DNA of 64,000 bases from Carya illinoinensis (Eukaryota; Streptophyta; Magnoliopsida; Fagales; Juglandaceae): positions 29,023,433 through 29,087,432 of the forward strand of contig NC_056766.1 in the NCBI RefSeq assembly GCF_018687715.1, given 5' to 3'. Each line of letters opens with the position of its first letter. Within the stretch, counting starts at the first letter, position 1. This document shows positions 25,424-37,259 of the stretch, in pieces. The notes under the pieces are model-generated. The model was not told the origin of the DNA and ran no database searches. It saw only the letters and a list, made by a program, of their open reading frames with translations. The translations under genes and the position numbers were made by a program.

Positions 25424-27426
25424 CAAACACAATTCCGGTCACAAAAATTGACATTAAAAACTTTTTTGGGTTTAAAATTTTCCCGGCTTGCACAAAATAT
25501 CTAGGGATTCCCCTCACTTGAGAAGTCGAATCTTCCGAATTCCACAACAATCTCATTGAAAAAATTCAGTTAAAACTCCAAAGTTGAAAAGCAAAGATCA
25601 TTTCTTAAGCTATAAAAATTGTCCTCATCAAAGCTGTAGCAAGTGCAATCCTTTGCTATACAATGGCTACCAACCTACCACCAAAATCCATCAACAACTA
25701 TCTCAATTCCATATTTTGAAGATTTTAGTGAGTCATGGACAATCCTGAAAAGAAAATATTCACCAAAAAATCCTGGAAAGACATTTGCATTTCAAAATCT
25801 ATGGGAGGGCTAGGTTTAAAACAAATGAATCTCTTCAATTTGGTTTTGATTTCTAAATATGCCTGGGTTTTTATGAATGACTCAAACAATATGTAGAAGG
25901 AAGTGCCGTCCAAAAAATATCTCAACTCTAATTCCTTTGCCAAAGTCACTTCAAAATTCCAAGATTCTTGGTTCTAGAAATGTATCCTTAAGCAAAAAGA
26001 CCTTATGAGGAATAGTTGTTGTTTCCAAATCAATAATGGAACTACTGTGAAGGTATGGCAGGATCATTGGATTCCTACTTTACCTTCATTTAAACTCATT
26101 CCAAATTCATCCATCTCTACTATTGATCAGAATACTACAATCTCGGAGCTCATCCTTGAAGAACCTAGAAGATGGAACATTTTACTTCTCAATACTCTCT
26201 TCATCGAGGATACAACAAGAGAAATTCAAAACATTTCCTTAGCCATTCATAATTTCCACTCAATCCCTGTCAAAATCAAATGGACCCATCACTCATCAAG
26301 GAAATTTTCGATAAAGTCAGCTTATGTTGCCTTGGTGAATCAAAATTCCAATCATCCTCACTCAAACAATTAAATTAACTGGAAACATTTGTGGAAAATG
26401 AATATCCAAGACCGAATGAAACTCTTTGTTTGGAAAATTTGTCACAACATCCTTCCCACAAAAGAAATCATTCATAGAGTCATTCCCCTAGAGGAAGAAC
26501 ATATTTTATGTCCTCTTTGCAAAACAAAACCAGAAAATCTTACCCACCTATTCCTAAACTATATTTATTCCAAAATTGTGTGGAGACAGTCCAAATGGCC
26601 CATAGATATCACCATTTTCTTGAATCAACCACTTCATGACTGGATCAAAAATATCATCAATCCAAGCAAGTTTTTAAAAATCCCAGAGTTTGGACACTAA
26701 AGTTTTCAAATCTTTGCTTGCATAGCCATGAACTCTTTGTGGTTTCAAAGGAACAAACTCATACATGAACAGATTCAATCTAACCCAATCAGATTTGTGG
26801 AATTAGTTCAAAAACATTTTCAGGATCATATAACAGCTTGGACAAGGAAAGATGATTATTTGCCACTTGAAGATTTCTTTTCAATTAAAGAAAAACACCA
26901 AGACCCACCAGAATCCAAGATATTGTCTTTTGATGTAGCTATGAGGGATCAAGGTATAACAATTTTTGCAGTAGGAAGGGATTCAAAAAGGACAATTGTT
27001 TTTGCTAAAACAGAGTGGATACATAGCTCTCATCTGAACACAAGGGAATCCAGAGCAGCACTAATGGCCATTCAAGAAGTTGAAAAAATGAAACTGAAGA
27101 ATATAATTCTTGAAGGAGATTCCAATGTGGTCATATGGGTACTAAACCCCATCATCAATGATATCAAGCATCTTTTAAAATTCTTAACAAGATGGGAAGT
27201 AAGAAAATTCATCGATCTTCAAATCAGTGCGCATAATCTAGTGTAGTGGGTGGCAACAATGAAAGTCTATGGAAATATTGCCTTAATCCAAATCCCTTCA
27301 AGTTTATTGCAATTTCATGGTGGAAAAGATCCACCTGTCATATAATATGTAAAAAGAGTTAGACTCTCCAATATTTCTACATCTATATATTATCCACTTG
27401 ATTGAAAAGAAAAGAAAAGAAAAGAA
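25424..27426 (+). mobile_element. LINE-C: 5'-truncated LINE, 3' part only
   Basis: Near-identical 17-mers flank it (AAGAAGAACATGTGTTA at 25407-25423 and AAGAAGAGCATGTGTTA at 27427-27443, one mismatch), as a target duplication. The 3' tail is an (AAAAG)n run from about 27402. Coding remnants in order: RT thumb region (KYLGIPLT, about 25490), the linker VKVWQDHWIP (26005-26373), zinc-finger domain (26389-26700; CPLCKTKPENLTHLF) and RNase H (26728-27246; IILEGDSNVVIW). Stops separate them. It lacks endonuclease and the RT core because reverse transcription stopped early. Confidence 0.82.
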
Positions 27427-27443
27427 AAGAAGAGCATGTGTTA

Positions 27444-27650
27444 GAGTCATGACTCGTGATTTTAGATAGCATGTGTAGTTGAGTCATGATTTTGGAGAGC
27501 ATGTGTTGAAAAGTTTTTTCGTTGCTATATACTGGGTGCTATTGAATCTAAATTCTATTATCATATTCCTTATTTGAGATACTAATGTATATTTGTCGAG
27601 TTTGATCCTCTTATTTCTCATTCTCCCTCTTCTTTTCGACATAAGAAATG
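27444..27650. repeat. short imperfect repeats beside LINE-C
   Basis: The phrases gagtcatga and agcatgtgt recur several times within 100 bp after LINE-C, so the pre-insertion site already contained small repeats. Nothing else is seen. Confidence 0.4.
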
Positions 27651-28580
27651 TTTGTGAGCGGAGATAGTGTTAATCAACATAGAATGCTTGACCTATTCAA
27701 TTGAGAAAATGATGTCCCATAATTCTTTTGTGCAACTGAGGGGCTGTATCTTCAAGATCCCTAATATACTCTACAGGCAAAATGAAAGAACATTTATCCT
27801 CGATGCATTTTCTTTCAGTCCTCTTCACTGTGACGATCAAAACTTTAAAGCTACTGAAAACATTAAAGTACAATACTTGAATTGTCTTATTTCTCGATTA
27901 CACACTCCAAAGATAAGTAAGAAAAAGCTAATAGATTTGATCAAATCAATTGTAGAAGTAGAGAGAGAGGCTCGTTAGTATTATGTCGAATTGGTTAAAT
28001 ACACTCTGGAAGAATTTGTTACAATTTTGTTATTTGATGGTTGCTTCATTATTGAGCTATTTTGTAAGGATGCTCATGATGAGCTTAGAGAAAAGAAAGA
28101 CCCTATTTTTACCATGTCTTGCATGCATCAATATCTATATCACGACTTGATATTACTAGAAAACCAAGTTCTTTGGATTGTACTTGAGCGCTTGTTCAAC
28201 ATGATCAAACAACAAACCCACAATGAGTTTTTACTTCAACTAGCCATTTGATTTTTTTTGGACAACTTTCTCAGCCACATCAACTACCAAATTCTTGCCT
28301 CTCAAAGACATCAAGCACATTGTCGACTTGTTGAGAAAATGGCTGGTTTCATCACCTAAAGAGTAAAAAAAAAACTCAAAATATTGGAAAGTCATGCCTT
28401 CTACTACGGTTCTCGTGGAGGCTGGAATAAAATTCATGAAGGCTACATTTGAAAGCATATTGGACATAGAATTCATTGATGGAGTCCTCGAAATTCCTCA
28501 TTTACTAATCCAAGAGACTACAGAAACAACTTTCCAAAATTTTATCCCTTTTGAAAAGTAGTCTCAATATAAATATATGA
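27650..28580 (+). pseudogene. DUF247 (UPF0481) plant protein, pseudogene
   Basis: Segments on the plus strand follow the order of DUF247 proteins: CIFKIPNILYRQNE near 27748, a middle part with FVTILLFDGCFIIELF (27991-28251) and LLENQVLWIVLERLF, then, in another frame, MPSTTVLVEAGIKFMK and GVLEIPHLLIQETTETTFQNF (about 28390-28558). Stops include TAG at 27976-27978, TGA at 28249-28251 and TAG near 28560, with at least two frame changes. DUF247 proteins are membrane-anchored plant proteins of mostly unknown role; some control self-incompatibility in grasses. This copy is dead. It may continue with decayed codons to about 28770. Confidence 0.78.
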
Positions 28581-29263
28581 ATGAATGTATCAAATGCATT
28601 ACTTGTAGATATTATTTATAGGAAAGTGATGAGTGTAATAACAACTCATCTCCAAAGACAATCTTGGAGACAATCTGTATTAAGTGTGATGATCACCTCC
28701 CTATCAATCAAAAATATTATCTAGTCTCATTATCTACAGCATATATCAATAAGACTAACTCTTGGGCACGTAGTTCAACCCTTGGAGCCTATTCGGGCCC
28801 TATATTACATCGGCTTACTTCTTCAAGATCCTAAATATCATTACATTTATATGACAATGAGTTAATTAACAAAGAACATAAAGAGAAAAGCAAAGAGGGT
28901 ATAGATCTTAATACAATATCAAGATAGAAAAATATTTACAAGAAATTTAGAGATCTGTTCGTTGAGAGGGGTCCAATTAGAGATGATTATGTAGATTTTC
29001 TTAAGTAAAAATAATATACATTTCTTTACCACATATATAATAGATCCAAGATTTTTCAAATTGACAGATACATGATAGGAAATAATGTATTAATTATCAA
29101 TCTTGGCCCATGAAAATTTAATAATAATTCTTCATTTCAAAAAGTTATAAGAATATATAGTTTTTAAATTTCAAAAACTTTTAATTTTAATACATTTAAT
29201 ATAGTATTAGTTTTGTCTTGTTGTATCAAAAGATAAAAGGCCACATTTCCCATTTTAGCCTTA
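28580..29263. other. AT-rich DNA after the DUF247 pseudogene
   Basis: The first about 200 bp may be further decayed DUF247 sequence (cysteine-containing stretch near 28590-28700). The remainder is AT-rich without recognisable features. Confidence 0.4.
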
Positions 29264-29782
29264 GGGCATTCCTAATGGTTCCGTTAATCTTTTAAAAAAC
29301 ATCATCAAAATTCACATTTTTTTATTTTACATACTGACTTTTACAATATATTATACATCAATTTATCTATTTTTTCTATATATTATTTAAATATTATACA
29401 TTTTAATATGTTTTATTCATTTAAAAATTTCCTCTAACTATTTATTGATATCCCCATATTTCTTGTTATTTGCAATATTTCTTCATATACAATGTCATAT
29501 AATTATGTTCTATTTCATATTAATCCAAATTTATAAGTAAAACCAAAATTTAATTAAATTGATTCAGAATAGAAAAAAAAAAAAGACGATATTATATTAT
29601 GAGAATATTCTCAAAATATATTGTGAGAATATTCATTTTGGATTATTGTGAAATAATTATTATATAATGTGTGCAGTTAAGTATATAGCCAAATTAAAAA
29701 GCTATGACAATTGAATGCGCAGATGAATGTGGGACTATCATTTCACAAAACAAAAAGCGTTCTAACTTGGTTGGAGTATCCC
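29264..29782. mobile_element. Tourist-like MITE (519 bp)
   Basis: TTA lies on both sides (29261-29263 and 29783-29785). The left end is GGGCATTCCTAATGG and the right end complement is GGGATACTCCAACC, a degenerate inverted repeat. Length, ends and target duplication match the MITE at 8980-9501, and both carry gaatgtggg-like phrases near the right end, so they are probably related families. No coding capacity is seen. Confidence 0.62.
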
Positions 29783-30057
29783 TTAATGTACCTATTAAGG
29801 CTTACTTATATAGCTTTGAGCACTCAGGTGATCTTACATTCCATGCCATAATTTTTAAGGTCGGATCTTAAAGCTGGCAGTGTACACGCATGCCATAATA
29901 TATCAGTGTTGAGAACGCCATGATTCTGCAATTCCATATCTACACAATACCAGTACAATGCGTTTCCATATTTTGGACACTTCATAAGATACCAAATACA
30001 AGTCACCACCAAACTGCAATTTATTGGACTCAAGTAATTGAAACTCACCTAAAGCAC

Positions 30058-32880
30058 TCAGTTTTCCACAGAAGGCCAAATTCCAAACTCTGTATACCCA
30101 TCTTCAGTAGCAGAAGCTCGATACATGCCTGTTGTATTAAAAGGCATTGTGACTTCTCCTTTGGCAGACACAGCAACCAAGCCAACATTGTCTCTTGGTA
30201 CACGTTCCTCAACAACACAAGCTGCAGCATCCTTGAGAGAAAGACCTTTGAATTCCATGAGGGCGGCCACATCTCTTGCAACAGTGCCACGTATTATTGC
30301 TTCGCCTCTCCCTGTGGCAGAAACTGCACAAAGATTGTTGGCATATGTCCCTGCCCCAATGATGGGCGTGTCCCCAATCCTACCAACCATCTTGTTGACA
30401 AATCCACCAGTAGAAGTTGCAGCAGCTAAGTTTCCATCATTATCAACAGCCACACATCCAACTGTACCGATTGGGCTATCGCCATCGCCAGTTGGTGTTT
30501 CTTTCTTCACATCTTTCTCAACTGGTTGTGCACAATCAATCTGTAGATTGATCATGGTAAGTTGCCAGCTTCTGATCAAAATATATTCGAGGCATAGTGG
30601 AAGTGAAAACAGGTTATAGATAATATACAAACTTTAGACATTTGCACAATTCCCCACTTCAAATTAATTGCTAGCTTGCTCTACTTACAAAACAGTCAGA
30701 ATGCTTATAGGTCCTTGACAGAAACGAGGGATAGCTAGCAATTTGCAAGTTATAGTGGTAGTGAAATGCACTATGCAAGTGATTGAGGAAATACCATTTC
30801 ACAATTCAAGAGAGACTCAAAGCACAAAATTCAGGATCCTTCTACAGCCCCAAAAAGGAGACAAAATACCTGAACTCTATTGGCTTCTTTGAATTGCTTT
30901 AGCCTCTCAATGTTTGCTGGAGTTATAAAATGGCTTGAATCTACGGTTTCAAGACCCTGGACAAATTTATAAGTAGTCATCATTACACAAATATTTGATG
31001 AACATAAACCATACTTTGAGTCAATCAAATTCTAATAAAAATGATTACAACAATTAAAATATCTTTGTTTTTTTTAACAAACAACAATACTTATATTATT
31101 CTTGTTGGTGTTCTTGGTATTAGTATTACTAGTGTAGACTTGCACAATATGCGGGAATAATTCAAGTAGAATAGTTAGGAGTTCAAGAAACAAAATGAAT
31201 AAATAATGATGAGTCAATAGCTACATAGATGAATAGCCTTTTTTTTTTTTTTTAATTGGAAAAGTAATAATAAAATGCTAGAAGAGTTAAGTGTATGAAA
31301 GTCGAAGAGACATGTAACGAGAAATCAAAAACTACCATAAGATGAAAAGTTCGTTTTTCCTCTCTATTGAATTGGTAATCATGAATGGAAGGAAATTTTT
31401 TGTCTTCAAACTTCTCTTGTAATCTTAATGGAGCGTTTATTGCGGATATAAAGACAATACAATGAAAGGCCTTTTTAGCACTTAAAAGGGTTGAAATAGG
31501 TCAATAAAGTAAAATGAAAGATAAAATAAATTGATGAGGTGGCTTAATAGAATACAAAGAACATGCTTCAGAAATTACTTAGGTAATAGATTGATAGAAT
31601 AATGGTAAAGTGACTCAATTCTACCTTACATTTGAAAAAGTTCAAAAATCATATAGGTTGAGCCTCACTTAGTGAGAGGGTGTCTGGGAAAACAAATGAT
31701 AAGGAGCATTAAAATAATGCTCAAGTGATTAAATTCACCATTTCAACTAACTTAAACTTTTAGGATGACTGGTGTTCCAACAATTAGGATAATCATCATA
31801 AATATTATTATTTATCACTTCAGATTTCAGTCAAGATAATGATCCCAAAGAAATACCAGTTTTCCTTTTATCTGAATTCAAAACTGTAAATGGATCTGAG
31901 CAGGTTTTGAGTCTTGGCCTTTCCTAGCATTTATTTGGCAGACCTACCCTCGTAATGAAAACCAACTTACTCGAGGTTGAACTTAATGAGATGTACACAT
32001 TCATACTGATCTATAAAAGGGTTTACTTTCCATTTTCCTATACACTGATACAAATGTTGATAGCATGATATACACTGACTTCACCATTCATATTCTCCTC
32101 ACCCCTCACTCCCTCTTGGTTAGGCCTGAAGTTGAGGCCTTGAATCAAGCTGCTAATTCTAGTATGATCAAGTATAAGAAAAATCCAAATACTAGAAAGA
32201 GTTTGAGGCCAAATTACAATGAATGTGTTATTTATGGTTCTAAGGAGGTATTAGAACCATATAGGGCTAAGACTTTTCAAAATGAGGAATTGAAGTAGGA
32301 TTATATCAAGTATTGTTATTGGCCACTTTTGCCAACAAAGAGTGATAATTGGGTTTCTTTCAAAATCAAGAGCTTGCAAAGCTTAAAAGCCAGTTTTCTT
32401 GAGGGACTCTAGGGTCCCTAGATGAGTTGCAAAATGGTAATGTTTAGAAGCCAGAACAAGGAGGGGTTAGGGTTTTCGGAATTGACTGCTCTGTTTAGGA
32501 TTGAGATCCCCCATATTTCTAATGTAACTTAATGCCTAGATTTTATATAAATCCCAATCACTTCTTTCTAATCCAATGGTAGGAATTTTCCCACATCAAC
32601 ATTGATTATTAAAATCCTGAACCATTAATGATTGCACATAAAAAAGGATGAACCATTACTTTTCCCACATCAAAATTTATTATTAAAATCCTGAACCATT
32701 AATGGTATTAATGTTTGCACATCCACTTTCCTTTATTTTTTCTTCTTCACAACCCAAATTCAGGGAGAAAATAAGGATGTTGACTGTGGTAACAGTACAG
32801 CAACTGAATTGGGTTCTTACAATCTGTGGAAACGGAAGACTCAAAATGCATGTCATACTCAATTGTCTTGAAAACCAAGA

Positions 32881-32940
<60 letters not shown>

Positions 32941-33737
32941 TGGATTCAGTGCATGCCAGTGTTGTAATGCTAGAACTGTGGCCAAGCACACAGAATAGAT
33001 GCTGTAAGAACAGCAGATTCTACATTTTTTGGCAGTAATATCTATCAGCACGATGCATTATTATTTTTTCTGGATAAGAAAATCATAAAATCAATAGACA
33101 TTTCAGGCACAAACATTTCTAAGGAAACTTACAGAAATTTGATTTCAATTCGATATGATAAGTAGAGATACAATATAATAAGCTCAAGAATAGTAAATAT
33201 GATCAGTAGTATGATTTTCACTCACTTGTTCCCGTGCAAATTTTTCTGCCCCATCAAAAGCAAGATATATATGAGGAGTCTTCTCCATGACCACTCGTGC
33301 TAAAGATATGGCATTAACAACGGTAGTGAGCCCAGAGACAGCTCCACATTTTTTTGTCTTACCATCCATGATACAAGCTTCCATTTCAACTGTGCCTTCC
33401 GTTGTTAAGACAGACCCCTTACCTGCATTGAAGTGCGGATTGTTTTCTAGTTCACGAACCTAAACATGGAAAATCATCAAAAGTACATTAGTAAGTGAAA
33501 TGATCGTGAACAAATTTTCCAAATCATTCACCAAGAACAGAAATAGCAAGGCCTGCATTTATCCATAGATTCTTCACTTCAAAGAGCTTCCTTGAAGACA
33601 TAAAAATGGGAACCCTTCCTCAGAATCAACACAAATTACAGATCCGAAGGGTTATATGCTCATGCAAAAGTGATCATAGCACTCTGTAACATAATCATGA
33701 ACTGACAGTTGCATTTTAGATGTTAATTTATAACCAA

Positions 33738-33798
<61 letters not shown>

Positions 33799-34418
33799 GT
33801 ATGTATCTTTTTACGTTCTCTTCTACATCTGGTTCATTCATCACCTGATACAGCGACATTGTATCATAAAAATTATATTTGGGTCCACTTCAGTGTACTG
33901 AGTATTTGATTGTCTTAAAAAAACAGTTCCCCGGAGCATCATTTGAGACAATTCCTCGAATATGTTCAAAGAGGACCAGCGTTACATTTCTAATCAACAA
34001 CAGAACCATTTAATTTAACATAGAACTAGTATAAGGTAGCTAAATACGAAATAAATTGCCAACATCGGACACTATAGTGAGGTAATCGAAGTAAATGGAT
34101 AACCGAATTACATAAATCCAACCACTGATATAGTTAAACAGACAGAGAAAAACGAGAACACAACATGTTCCAAACAAACGCAGCAAGTATTACTTGAACT
34201 GAGATGTATATAAAAGTTTGAAGAGTCGAGTGGGGTCATGTTGGGTGGTTACGTACCACAAGTTCGACGACGTCGAGGGGGGACTTTTGGGCTTTGAGAG
34301 CATCAACTCCGATCTGAAGGCAGTGTCGCAGGGCGGCTTCACGGGGTTGGCGACGCTCCGGCGGAATTGAGGGTGAGATGTCGCCGGCGCCTCCGTGTAG
34401 GGCTATAGCCCAGCCCAT
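30058..34418 (-). CDS. ASPGA1: isoaspartyl peptidase / L-asparaginase (Ntn hydrolase), intact
   Basis: Four exons on the minus strand: 34257-34418, 33226-33459, 30870-30956 and 30058-30540, all GT-AG and all in phase 0, giving 321 residues. ATG at 34418 is chosen because the frame upstream has only TTG and GTG; the protein starts [14 protein letters not shown] as in the family. Other landmarks are [31 protein letters not shown], and [10 protein letters not shown] with the autocleavage and nucleophile threonine at residue 187. [16 protein letters not shown] and ATEDGY follow. The proenzyme cuts itself before that threonine into alpha and beta chains; the enzyme hydrolyses isoaspartyl dipeptides and L-asparagine, freeing ammonium in sink tissues. 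It resembles Arabidopsis At5g08100 more than At3g16150 (from memory). The 2.27-kb second intron holds repeats. Confidence 0.95.
32580..32715. repeat. tandem duplication in asparaginase intron 2
   Basis: The phrase attattaaaatcctgaacc with its flanks (cccacatca before, attaatg after) occurs twice, near 32590-32640 and 32660-32705, about 70 bp apart. It is non-coding. Confidence 0.7.
32887..32936. repeat. (AG)25 microsatellite in asparaginase intron 2
   Basis: Fifty bases of uninterrupted AG on the plus strand, read as CU in the pre-mRNA. It is complementary to the intron 1 repeat at 33741-33796. Confidence 0.95.
33741..33796. repeat. (CT)28 microsatellite in asparaginase intron 1
   Basis: Fifty-six bases of uninterrupted CT on the plus strand, read as AG in the pre-mRNA. 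With 32887-32936 it brackets exon 2 (33226-33459). Confidence 0.95.
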
Positions 34419-34525
34419 TTCCACCAACTGTCTTTCACACTCTTCAACTCGAGGAAGGGTGGAGGAAGAGCTTGAAGTAGTAAGTAGCTTCTGAGTCTTA
34501 AGGCAGAGTCTTCTTCTTCCCCTTG

Positions 34526-34531
34526 TTTATA
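34526..34531 (-). promoter_or_regulatory. TATA box of the asparaginase gene
   Basis: TATAAA on the minus strand, about 110 bp upstream of the start codon and followed by a purine/CT-rich leader. Position and orientation fit a core promoter; there is no transcript evidence. Confidence 0.5.
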
Positions 34532-34619
34532 GTGGAGAGACAACTGAATTGATCTTTGTCTGCAAAGCCAATAGTGAAGTGTACAGAGCTCGCAGGCCAG
34601 CATCAATCTGGAACCATGC

Positions 34620-37135
34620 TCTATTTCGACCTTTCCTAGGAAATAGGAAGTACTGAACTGCAGATAGGTACATCGAATCCAATAAGATATACGTTTTTTT
34701 ATTTTTTATTTTAAAAAAATTGTTATTTTAAGTTTCTACGTCGTCTGTAGCATTTAAAATTTTAAAATTTATTTTAAATTAAATTACATAGAGATAGTAG
34801 TTTATAGAATTATTTATTAACTAAAGATAATGATACAAATATAATATTTTTATAATTTTTATATAATTATATTTTAAGTTGAGTGTAAAGAACGTATTCC
34901 ACTATCAAACGTGATCATCAACTTGCATGTCTATGATCACTAGATGTAATGGATGACACTGAATGTCTACAATCACTATGATGCCTAAGTTAAGTAATAA
35001 GTGATAAATAATAATTCAATAACGTAATTAGATAAATCGAAAGTTACCTGTTACCCATATATATATAGGAAAAATATAGTTGCAAGCATAATTATGCACT
35101 AATCTGTACACCAATGTGATGTGATTAGTCAAAAAGTAGATTTTATTGAAAATAGTATTAATTTAAATTTTAAGTATGAATAAATCAGTATTGGTACACA
35201 GATTAGTGCGCGACTGTACTTGTATGTAGCAAAACTCATATATATATATATATATATAGATGTATAGGTTCATTGGATCAACATTGTGAATAAATTAGAT
35301 TCACATAGTATCTAACTGTGAGGCTTATTCCTAACGCCATATTATGGCTTATCCCTTCTAGTAATTAGGGTGGCCAATTGGTCTATTGGGATATCAATCC
35401 TTCAAGAGTAGTAGGTTGTAATAAACCTTTGGACAACAATCTAGACCAGGCCAATATTAATCTCTCCACTGAGGATATATTTAAAATGATATTATTTTTA
35501 TAAATTATTTTATAAAAATATGCTTTATTTAAAATAAAGTTATATAAAAAAAATTATAAAAATAATTTTGTAAATAATTTTTCTTGAATAAGAATTTAAG
35601 AACAAAAAGAGAATCCCGATAAACACCTATCACCCATAAATTAATACAACCGCAATAAATTGATTTCTATGATAAAAGGATGAGTCCTTATTTGTGTTTT
35701 TAGTACAATTAAACTTGTTTATGTTTGGATATCAAAATTATTTCAATCAATCTCAATCTATTTCATAAATTCAAACACATATCACAATTTATTTATATTC
35801 AAATACATATCAACTCATATTATATGAAATCAACTTAATATTTAAACACAGCTTAAATTGCCATGATCAAGAGCCACGGGGATTGGAGGGGTGTTGCATT
35901 TTATTATTTTTGAGTTAATTGATGGAAAATTCTAATTTCTTAATTTGTTGATTAGAAAAGCAAAAACACAGACTCTTAGGTGTTGTTTGTTAGAATATTA
36001 TTTTTTTAATATTATTATTATTTTAGAATTTGAAAAAGTGGAATTGTTTATTATATTTTGTGTGAAAATTTAAAATTGTAATAATGAGATGAGATGAAAC
36101 ATTTTTTATATCTAAACGGGACCTTAACTATGTATAGACGGTATGAATGGCCGACATCTTTCAGTGCAGTTTGGATAATAAGATGAGATGAAATAGTTTT
36201 AGATAAAAAATAAATAAAATATTATTAAAATATTATTTTATAATATTATTGTTATTATTTTAAGATTTAAAAAAATTAAATTATTTATTATATTTGATAT
36301 AGAAATTTAAAAAAATTATAATGATAGAATACGATAAAACATTTTTATTATTCAAACAACGCAAGATGTGAGGAGTGTAGGTAGAGAGTGATCTAAGAGA
36401 GAGAGATCAGCTAGTATAGGTAGAGAGTGCCTTCAATACAAAAGTTGAAGATACAATGGCCATTCAACTAATTATGCAATATCAGTATTTTATTCGCTGA
36501 ATAATTCTATATACAATCGTAAAATATATAAATATTGCATAATCGATTTGAAAAAGAGTATGATTCACTATTAAAAAATTAATTTATTTTATTTGAGTCC
36601 CATATTTTATTCATTTTTTTAAAGCGATTACGTGGTAGTTGCATAATTTACGGTTGTAAATATCTTTTCTCTTAAAGAAATGCACGTGGAATGAGATGAG
36701 ATAACAATTTTGTAAATAATTGTGAAATAACTTGTGAATAGTGATAAAATAGTTTGTGAATAATAATAAAATAGTTTAATCTAAGATGTTTTATTAGGTT
36801 TTGAAAAATGAGAAAGAGAAAGTTAAATAAAAATATTATAAAGTTAAAATATTATTAGAATATAATTTTTTAATATTATTTTTGTTTTGAAAGATGAAAA
36901 AGTTGGATTACTTTTTATATTTTTTTGTGAGTTTATAAAAGTTACAATGATTAGATAATGATCAGATGAACAAAATTGAAAATTTAAAAGTAAAAAGTGT
37001 TTTTATTAGTGAAGAAAATTATGAGAAATTTTGAGATGACGTGAATTGAAATAAGTTTTCTATAAAAATGGATTATTGCAAAATGTATGGACAATAATTC
37101 ATTTGGTGAACAGGAGAGACATAAGCTAGCATCCC
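34620..37135. other. AT-rich intergenic DNA rich in MITE relics
   Basis: Contents: a MITE at 35080-35229; a TA microsatellite near 35239-35258; two AT-rich pieces with gagatgagatgaaa phrases (about 35985-36125 and 36165-36360) resembling common tree MITEs with ends like gtttggat; and a further decayed piece at about 36690-36970 (gtgaatagtgataaaatagtttgtgaat). No gene is recognised. Confidence 0.55.
35080..35229. mobile_element. short MITE, copy 1 (about 150 bp)
   Basis: The ends are inverted repeats: gcactaatctgtacacc near 35097-35113 and ggtacacagattagtgc near 35193-35209, extending outward with weaker matches. A related but diverged copy lies at about 45775-45920. There is no coding capacity. 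Confidence 0.7.
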
Positions 37136-37259
37136 GAATAGCATATTTCTTTTTTTTTTTTTTTGAAGAAAACCATCTGGTTTCATTAATGATCACGAAG
37201 GATGAGTACATGAAGGATAATTCTCCATACAAATGCTCTCCTCAGAGAGTTTTAAAGCA

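Noticed and set aside
30125..30619. 164-residue plus-strand frame opposite asparaginase exon 4
   Set aside because: It is the antisense shadow of a well-supported exon.
32065..32298. 77-residue open frame in asparaginase intron 2
   Set aside because: No recognisable domain, antisense to the gene, and inside an intron that also contains repeats; nothing supports expression.
34419..34427. Upstream in-frame TTG/GTG codons as the asparaginase start
   Set aside because: Plant translation starts at ATG; the first in-frame ATG at 34418 gives the family-typical N-terminus.
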